Assembly (NCBI GenBank): GCA_949987695.1
Contig: OX465291.1
Location: 119,390,994 to 119,454,993, forward strand
From: Merzomyia westermanni
Taxonomy: Eukaryota > Arthropoda > Insecta > Diptera > Tephritidae
Length of the DNA: 64,000 nucleotides
Direction of reading: 5' to 3'
Shown here: piece after piece, positions 57,151 through 64,000 of the stretch
Layout of the letters: each line of letters starts with the position of its first letter
Position numbering within the stretch: position 1 is the stretch's first letter
The notes under the pieces: model-generated
What the model was told of the DNA's origin: nothing
The model's input: the letters and a program-made list of their open reading frames with translations, nothing else
Database searches by the model: none
Position numbers and translations under genes: made by a program

Positions 57151-57429
57151 TATTATACCCTTCATGAAAGGTATACAAATATTATTTAAACGAAGTGCTG
57201 TAATGCTGCTTTTAAGTAGCATCACAATACCTCACACCTACATACACTCCTTACCACGACACACGCACCCACTCCCCATAAAAAGGTAAATAAAGCACAA
57301 AGCAAGGCAGCGACCAGCATCATTTTATTCATGTGCGATGGCCTGCTTATGCGAAGCTGTAATTCGCAAATAGTTTATCTTAACGTATGGATAAGTAGAT
57401 AATTCGAGCTTCAGTAATTATCGAAAAGC

Positions 57430-57760
57430 GTGGTTTCGATAAGTGAGACGGCAAGTACCACAAAATACTGTGAGAGGTTTCCACCCTTATCCTGCACAAC
57501 CCTCCACTTTCGATCCTTTTTTGGTTGCGTCTACGGGACGTAGAAAAGTGACCTTACGGTTGCATCTTCGTTCCTGGCACCGATCCACCGGCATCCATCA
57601 TCCCGTCATCGCTGATTCGCACCGATCGACCAACCCGTAATCGCTAACTTGCCACCGAGCCACCGACTGTCCGCCGACTCACCCAACCATTCACCGATCA
57701 CCGTTCCCATCAACAATCTACCGGCATATGCCGCTACCTATACTCCCTAATCATCGTACC
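57430..57760. other. Cytosine-rich island, unidentified
   Basis: Unlike the AT-rich surroundings, this stretch is dense in CACCG, CATCC and ACCGA words. A 65-codon frame (57443-57640) crosses it. Preceding sequence has CATAAAAAGGTAAATAAAG (TATA-like plus poly(A)-signal-like) near 57278. It may be part of an LTR, but no partner repeat was found. Confidence 0.35.
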
Positions 57761-58363
57761 CGACTAGATACAGTATTTGCATGTGTGTGTGTAAGTCCGA
57801 CTGAAATAACATCATCAAATCATTGTGTTCTTATTAGTTAAGGAAGTGGCACCTCTACTCGACTCTGGATTGGCTTAGCATTAACCCAACCCACCTCACA
57901 GTTCAAAACTTTTTTCTTGTTGCTAATCTTATAGTTTTACTAACGTTTATCTGCCAGCTGACTTCAATTTTCCAATCACTCAAACGCCAGTCACTCATGC
58001 GAAGACTGTTGGAAAATTTCATCAAATAAGTCCGCCGAGTGTTGTGCACACTTCAATTAAATGAAATACTATAACCGCATTCGATGTGAGCAGCATTGTC
58101 GGTAACACTTCATATTATTTCGATTCCACTTTACGATTCGCTGAATTGCGTTGGGAATTGTTGAGCTGCTGTTTGTCAAATATATTTTTTGATGCACCAG
58201 CTCACTCCATTTTTGCTGGATTTTTCGCAACATACTTGTTGGTAATACTTGTTTGTGCGTCAGCTTAAGTGAGCTCACAATTTCGGAAATTCAGTTATAT
58301 AATTGAAAGTATTCATAAACTCTCTTCACCATAGCTTTTTTTTATATTAGTAGATTACGCACC

Positions 58364-58721
58364 GCGGCCGCCGTGGTGTGGAGGTAGTGTTGCCGGCCTA
58401 CCACACCGAAGGTCCATGGTTCGAGCCCTGGTACAGGTAACATCAAAAGTGATTTGAAAAAAGTTTTTCAAAACGGGGTCGCCCCTCGGCAGTGGTTTGG
58501 CAAACTCTCCGAGTGTATTTCTGCCATGACAGGCTTCTCAGCAAAAATTCGTCTCCTTTGTAGATGCCGTTCGGAGTCGGCAAAAAACTGTAGGTCCCAC
58601 CAATTTGTAGGGAAAATTCAAATCGGCACACCACAAATTGGAAGAGAAGCTTGGCGCAAAAATCTCTTAGGAGGTTTATGATGATATACCTGTTGTATAT
58701 CGCGCCATAAAGAGAAAAAAG
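58364..58721 (+). mobile_element. tRNA-Val-like SINE, copy 5
   Basis: Full-length, flanked by an exact 12-bp duplication AGATTACGCACC (58352-58363 and 58722-58733). Tail CATAAAGAGAAAAAAG. With copies 2 and 4 it is nearly identical over the body, so these are recent insertions of one active source lineage. Confidence 0.93.
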
Positions 58722-58913
58722 AGATTACGCACCATATCTAATATTACTTGAACATGCGTCGGCTGCGGTTCGATTTTAGGTATGTTCAACTCAGTTGGTA
58801 TATTTATATAGTATATTTCGCTATGGCAAGTTACCCCTTTAAAATAGGATGAGTTGTACAGTTTTATATAGATGATTAACCCAATGAACGTGTTTAGAAT
58901 ATTGTTAATAATA

Positions 58914-59283
58914 CAAGGTGGCGCAAAAGTAATCCTCCTATCAGAAAATGCTATAAATTTTGCGATTGGCCCCTAAAGTCAGTTCTGTTTTGACATTTGT
59001 GTAGTAAACACATGCGAAATACACGTTAATAAACAATGTTACGCTACACTGCTCCAGAACGCGGAATATTGCTGACTATTTATTTGACCAATAATCGGTC
59101 GGGGCCAAACGGTTACTGTGAATGGTGAGCGCTACAGAGCAATGATCAACGAGTTCTTTTTGCCGCAACTTGATGAATTGGAATTGGAAAACATGTGGTT
59201 CCAACAAGACGGTGCAACAGCACACACTGCACGTGCCACAACCGGTATGCTGAACATCGGAAGCTTACTTTTGCGCCACCTTG
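58914..59283 (+). mobile_element. Mariner-derived MITE, copy C
   Basis: 370 bp, TA on both sides (58912-58913, 59284-59285), ends CAAGGTGGCGCAAAAGTAA. Same internal deletion and the same transposase remnant (NGERYRAMINEFF, then MWFQQDGATAHTARA) as copies A and B, with a few substitutions. Confidence 0.9.
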
Positions 59284-59285
59284 TA

Positions 59286-61051
59286 GTTAGCGAAATAGAA
59301 TATTGGTATTACTTGGTGAGTTCAGTAGCGTATCGTAATTGTTGACCGAGTAGGTTTACAAATTGTTACAAGTTATCCTTATTTTATTAAAGTCTCTTTC
59401 ACGAATTTACGCACAAAATTTTATTGAATAAATTTTCGATCGTGAAAGTGATCATTTGAAATTAAATAACAAAAACTAGTTTGTGTGACAAATTCTGAAA
59501 ATACAGTTGTAGCTTTTTCTTTCATCACTTTTCAAATAATATAATCCATTTTAAATAAAATTTAGCAAATCAGTTCCTCAAATAAGAAAGTAATTTTGAA
59601 AAGCATCAAAACAATAAAGATAACAACAAATTTCAAAAGCACCCGAACTTCTCTTTGAATCAGAAAAAGGGCCTAGGGAGGATATGAAGTGGGGCAGGGA
59701 TCGAAAAATTAGAGGGAGTGGAATAGAGAGATAACGAGTGAAAAGAGAAAGATAAAATTTATAGAAGAATAAACAGTAAGAGTAAGAAAATAAGAATAAA
59801 TGTGCATGCTTACCAGAAAATATGAACTAAAATTTTTGGAAGGCCAGAATTTCAATATTTATTTGGCTATGCAACGTCCACAAAATAATGCCCAAAAAAA
59901 ATGTATGTGATGTTTTCTTTTTGCTGAATATTATTCTTGGTTTACTTTTGATTGATTATTGCAACGTTTTACTTTCCTGTTTAAATTGTAGGTCTGAACA
60001 GAAATTTTAATCTCAAAAATAACGATATCCAATTAAAATCGAGTTATTAACACCTTGATATTATCTATATTATGAATTTGCAAGTTGACAACGTTCGTTC
60101 CCTTTTCCCGCCAAGCTGTAAATCTCATGTATAAACAATTACATATGTATCGATAGGTCTGCTCAAGCTGCAGTGCCATCAATCCAAAAAATTTTAATTA
60201 AAATTAAATTATAATATAGGAAAATCAGTTTAACAATGACAACACTACAAATGCGAAACATGTATTCGCGCTATAGAGCCATTGTTCTATAAGTAGATGT
60301 CATGTATTTTTGCTTGAGTTGTTGTTATTGTACTGATCGCTGGCATACGGAGCCGAGTGCACTGATGATACAAAAGTGTTTACAAAAACAAAATACGTGA
60401 TTATTTATGTTGAATATATTGGACCTAAGAACTATCAACAGGTGGTAGTTTTGTATTTGTATAATTTGCTGTTAGATTTGTGTGAAATAATATAAAATTA
60501 AATTAAAAAATTTTTTAATAAAAAAGAAATCGGCAGAAAAGGAAGGCTAGGCCGAGGCTGAGATTGAAAAAACCGACGGAGGATGGCGTGAGCTCCCTAG
60601 GTGGTTTTGGTTGACGTCATTTATCGCAAGTAAATAAGGAAGTTAGAAAGCAGTCCTTAGGTTGAAAGTATGTTTTTAAGCCGTTTTGAATGGAGTTGCA
60701 GTAATAACCAAAAGGTTTGTGAGTTACCTACTACATAGGCGAACATTTTCGCACATATTTTCTAAAAAGTTTGGAAGGGTATGTGCTCTTTCTAGAAAGG
60801 AAAAAAGCAAGTGCATAACTTGCACGTACTTCAGGCTAACTTATAGCGCCCCCACAAAATCAGTCAAGAAGATTTTAATAAAATTTAGCTAAAATATATC
60901 TACAATTTTGAAGACACTTATTAAATATTGAATAACGAAATATAGTATGATTCCCATTTTACTGAATTACTAAAAGCACAATTAGACAAAAAATACCTAA
61001 TCATAGTTAATACATAGTGTACAAAGAAGTACAAAGAAATGCGGGATGCAT
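59286..61051. other. No supported feature; one purine-rich run
   Basis: AT-rich. From about 59640 to 59830 the plus strand is strongly purine-biased (A and G). Otherwise nothing recognised. Confidence 0.4.
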
Positions 61052-61214
61052 AATAATAATATTCGTTTCAAAAAATTCGAATAGTATTTATTCGAATAAT
61101 TTATCCATTTATTCGAACAGCATTATTGGAATAGTGGTATTAGAATAGTTGTATTGAAATGCGAGAGATGTCGGCCATTCAATCCAAAGAATTCGCAAAT
61201 TTCTATGACCATTA

Positions 61215-61868
61215 GACTGGGTCGATTTATATCGACGCCATCGATTTTCCGATAGATTTTGGGCTCATTAAAAAAAAGCCTTCGAAATTTAATTTTTTCG
61301 ACTTTGATTTTTAAGGTTTTTTAATGACCTACTAAAAACATTTTCGTTTGATTTTAAAATGTTCATGGATACCTTGTCCGACCCAAAAATGTCCGCTAAA
61401 AACGTTGGCGATAACTATTTTGGGGTTTTGGAAAAGTCGAGTTTTCGACCAAAACAAGTCCCAAAACCCGAAAATAAAATTTTGTTTGAAAAAACTGTTA
61501 TCGCCAACGTTTTTAGCGCATAACTTTAAGTGGGACAGGAAATATGAGACAAATTCGTTTTCATCGAAAACATTTTTGCATGTATGCTGAAAAAAACCTT
61601 TAAAAATAAAATGTCGAAAGGGTACTTTTTTGACCAAAACACTCCCCAAAACCCAACGTTTTTAGCGGACATGAACATTTTTTTAGTAGGTCATGAAAAA
61701 AACTTTAAAAATCAAAGTCGAAAAAAGTCAAAAAAATTAAATTTCGCAGGTTCGAAAATTATTTTTTTGGGTATGCGTAGTGGAACTTTTTTTTCCTGAG
61801 CCCAAAACCTATCGAAAAATCGATGGCGCGATATCGGTTAACTTTCCTCCATATAAATCGACCCACCC
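61215..61868. mobile_element. Palindromic MITE with TA target
   Basis: Ends GACTGGGTCGATTTATAT and, inwards from the right, GGGTGGGTCGATTTATAT; TA on both sides (61213-61214, 61869-61870). The inverted repeats continue through CCATCGATTTT, CGATAG and TTTTGGGCTCA. A second inner palindrome pairs AATGTCCGCTAAAAACGTT with AACGTTTTTAGCGGACATG. The element is nearly all inverted repeat. Frames on both strands mirror each other. Confidence 0.75.
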
Positions 61869-61871
61869 TAA

Positions 61872-62320
61872 TGCCCATACCTAATTACGTACCTTTGTAT
61901 GTAAGCATTAATAGGCAGATGGTGAAATGAAGAATTTTCTTAAGTTTTTTAGGTGTGGCAAGTTCTAAATCGCCCCCTTTTTTTTCATTGAATTTCTATT
62001 TTAGTGTCCTACTTAGATTCAGCTGAATTCATCATTTTAAGTTTTTGAGTGATGTTCGCCGATGTTATATTTTTTCAAGTACCTCGAGATGTCACGAAAT
62101 TATGTCCACATGCGCACTCCAAATTTTATCCAAATCGGTTTAGCCGTTCCCGAGATAGTGGTCGATATATGAAGGAATAAATAAAATGCGCTCAGGTGGC
62201 AACCCTAGCCGGCAACCCTCCTCGAAAATACTTTGGGTGGTATACGGCCTAAAATACCTTTCATTTGATACCCACATTCCCATATATTGCTTACTATTTA
62301 ATAAAAACTTTATTTAGTTA
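61872..62320. other. Dispersed-repeat-like sequence
   Basis: Contains CAAATCGGTTTAGCCGTTCC and GAGATAGTGGTCGATATATG, a type of block common in insect dispersed repeats. Boundaries cannot be set. Confidence 0.35.
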
Positions 62321-62531
62321 TTCGCAGAACAGCATTGTAATATTATTGAAATAATAAGGAAAAACTATTCAAAGCCCATTAACCGAATAAATAACAACTA
62401 TTTGAATAGTAAGGAAATAACAACTAATCGAATAATAAGTATTCGAATACTTAAACAAATATCACAACTGCTTATGCAAACATTTGTACACGCAACCATA
62501 CATGCATACATGCAAAGCGTGCATGCTCATA

Positions 62532-63002
62532 CCCTGTAAAAAACGGAAATACTCCGTTTCATACTCCATAGAATACTCCTAAAGGAGTATCAGAGTACTC
62601 CAACACATATCCTCATTCATATAAAAAAGGTGGTCCAATTTACATGGCAATGTCCGGTGATTGGATCACCTAATCCATCTCGGAGTACTCCGTTTCACTC
62701 CCATGGGATTACTCTATAGAGTATTCAACAGCAAAGCGAGAGCGGGAGTAGGTGGTCCTCCAAAGAACACATACTCCCTTCTCGCTTTCGTCTAGAGTAC
62801 TCTATAGAGTAATCTTTTGGCAACATTTTCAAACTACTCCAACGTAGGTGCTCTATAGACTATTCAGAAGCAAAGTAAATGGTACTCCAAATAGGATTAG
62901 GTGATCCAATCACCGGACATCGCTATGTAAATTGGACCACCTTTTTTATACGAATGAGGATAAGTGTTGGAGTACTCTGATGCTCCAACGTTTTTTACAG
63001 GG
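62532..63002. mobile_element. Fold-back MITE with perfect CCCTGTAAAAAACG ends
   Basis: CCCTGTAAAAAACG at the left is exactly inverted at the right (62989-63002). TA flanks both sides (62530-62531, 63003-63004). Long internal arms pair: AGAGTACTCCAACAC, AAAAAAGGTGGTCCAATTTA and ATGTCCGGTGATTGGATCAC all occur inverted. ACTCC words are abundant. The related unit near 63250-63330 lacks the insertion and shows the original site. Confidence 0.85.
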
Positions 63003-63145
63003 TAGCTACAAGTGATGAAAATAGTGAATTTCGCTTTCTAAATCTCTTGCAGTTTAATACAACTATTCGAATAATACTATTCGAATAAACCGATAAATAA
63101 TTATAATAATTATAATTCGAATTTTTTGAAACGAATATTATTATT

Positions 63146-63760
63146 CGTTTATTCGAATAGTATTTATTCGAATATTATTCGAAAATAATCCCACTACATT
63201 ACCCGCACAATTGTACATACATCCAAACATATGTACAAACATAAAGCGCATGCATGCTAATATGTTCAAGCGATGAATACATTGAATTTTGCACCCGAAA
63301 TCTCTTGCTTTAAAATCTAGTACAATACATATTATTATATAAAAATAACTGAAATATTCTATTAACCCGGGAAGTCCCATAACTTTTTTTGTTTTGGATT
63401 TTTGTGAAATGTTGTATACTTATGTATTTCGATCTCCTGAGCACGAAAATGAAGTCCGTTTTCATTTTCCTCTCTTCGATTTTCCTCTGCGTGAAATACA
63501 GTTATTCTTTTTTGTTTTTGTTATTTACTTCAGACATAATACGTAAAATTGCAACGGCATGTTTGCATTACCATATGGTAATCGTGGGAAGATTCGGGTT
63601 AATGTACATAAACATACATATTTCTACTGAATTAAGAGTAAGTCTCCTGTTAGAGTTTCTTTTATGCACGCGAATAAAAAGCAATTATTCGCATTCCATC
63701 CTACAGGGCTGAATTCAAATCGCTCATGAAATATTTTTATTTTTGACTTGGAAGCCAAAT
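63146..63760. other. No further supported feature
   Basis: Includes the second, MITE-free copy of the 258-bp unit (to about 63330). A frame at 63389-63712 is hydrophobic and unrecognised. Confidence 0.4.
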
Positions 63761-63774
63761 TGGAAGTTATTTTT

Positions 63775-64000
63775 ATTAAAAATTTCGCATATGGACTTCT
63801 CTAAGGATTTTCTTTATTAAATGTCTTTAAATATGTATCCCGCATGATCACATTCGAGTCAGGAAGGTTTTCTTGGGCATTCCTTGAGCATTTCTTGAAG
63901 AAGCCAAGAAATGATCAAGAAAACCTTCCTGTCTCGAATCTGACAGAGATTTACACTGAAAAACATTTTATAAAGAAAATCTTCAAAGAAGGCCTGGCTT
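63775..64000. repeat. Inverted repeat running past the window edge
   Basis: ATTCGAGTCAGGAAGGTTTT near 63852 pairs with its inverse near 63916-63940. An outer pair ('catatggacttctctaagga' with 'tcttcaaagaaggcc') shows that the palindrome continues beyond 64000. Probably another MITE-like element cut by the window. Confidence 0.5.

Larger units (their letters stand above)
61052..63145. repeat. Large inverted-repeat complex with nested MITEs
   Basis: The 31-bp sequence starting AATAATAATATTCGTTTC at 61052-61082 is exactly inverted at 63115-63145. Weaker inverted similarity continues inward for about another 60 bp on each side, with ATTCGAATA words. Two palindromic MITEs lie inside (61215-61868 and 62532-63002). 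Near its right end a unit of about 258 bp is duplicated in tandem (AATCTCTTGC at 63041 and 63299). Confidence 0.6.

Noticed and set aside
63389..63712. 107-codon hydrophobic frame as a membrane protein
   Set aside because: Composition follows the AT-rich DNA and no conserved motif or gene structure supports it.

Overview
The window is an AT-rich eukaryotic interspersed-repeat landscape. It shows no operons, no bacterial-type genes, and no host gene that I can support. The families present are insect ones: a DD41D mariner of the rosa type first described from a tephritid fly, Ty3/gypsy, APE-type LINEs, non-autonomous Helitrons, MITEs and tRNA-derived SINEs. Together they suggest a higher dipteran, most likely a fruit fly of the Tephritidae. 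The species-level guess rests on recognition, not on a search. The window probably lies in intergenic or long-intron DNA.

Layout, left to right. 1-1.8 kb: a LINE whose 3' end lies inverted against its upstream part (twin-priming architecture). 2.2-2.7 kb: a second LINE tail. 3.5-4.2 kb: a dispersed repeat with about 150-bp internal periodicity. 4.46 kb: first of five copies of a tRNA-Val-like SINE. 5.2-6.3 kb: an element with CCCTGCA ends, repeated inverted at 41.9-43.3 kb. 7-9 kb: three MITE-like elements. 9.66-10.84 kb: a Helitron interrupted by a MITE whose empty site survives in a second Helitron copy at 55.1-55.8 kb. 11.7 kb: a perfect 61-bp hairpin in a retroposon-like setting. 12.2 kb: a Tc1/mariner fossil. 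15 kb: a mariner-derived MITE. 16.4-21.3 kb: a decayed but LTR-flanked Ty3/gypsy element. 21.4-21.8 kb: a possible P/THAP-type transposase tail. 24.1-25.4 kb: a complete mariner with an uninterrupted transposase, the best-preserved gene here. 25.7-28.1 kb: a LINE with a 2A-like motif and PHD-like fingers, ended by another mariner MITE. 29-40 kb: SINEs, a 121-bp tandem duplication, and a MITE carrying a tRNA-like module. 41-47 kb: dispersed repeats and an inverted SINE. 51.7-52.7 kb: a second copy of the first LINE, in normal order. 53.7-54.1 kb: a Foldback-like pair of inverted 20-bp arrays. 56-57 kb: a LINE tail. 58-59 kb: a SINE and a mariner MITE. 61-63 kb: a nested palindromic repeat complex.

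The transposons do not act as one pathway, but mobilisation relationships can be inferred. The 365-370 bp mariner MITEs need a transposase in trans from a relative with matching ends; the local mariner has different ends. SINEs need LINE machinery, and the short Helitrons need a Helitron helicase. Most copies are fossils. The DD41D mariner, the 58.4-kb SINE (exact 12-bp target duplication) and the 11.7-kb hairpin (perfect arms) look youngest.

The candidates least explained by standard categories are: (1) the hairpin retroposon at 11.66-11.89 kb; (2) a MITE family with an embedded tRNA-like pol III module (31.93-32.39 kb, with a diverged relative near 6.96-7.42 kb); (3) the inverted 20-bp array at 53.7 kb; (4) the long-TIR MITE with 8-bp target duplication and a local empty site.
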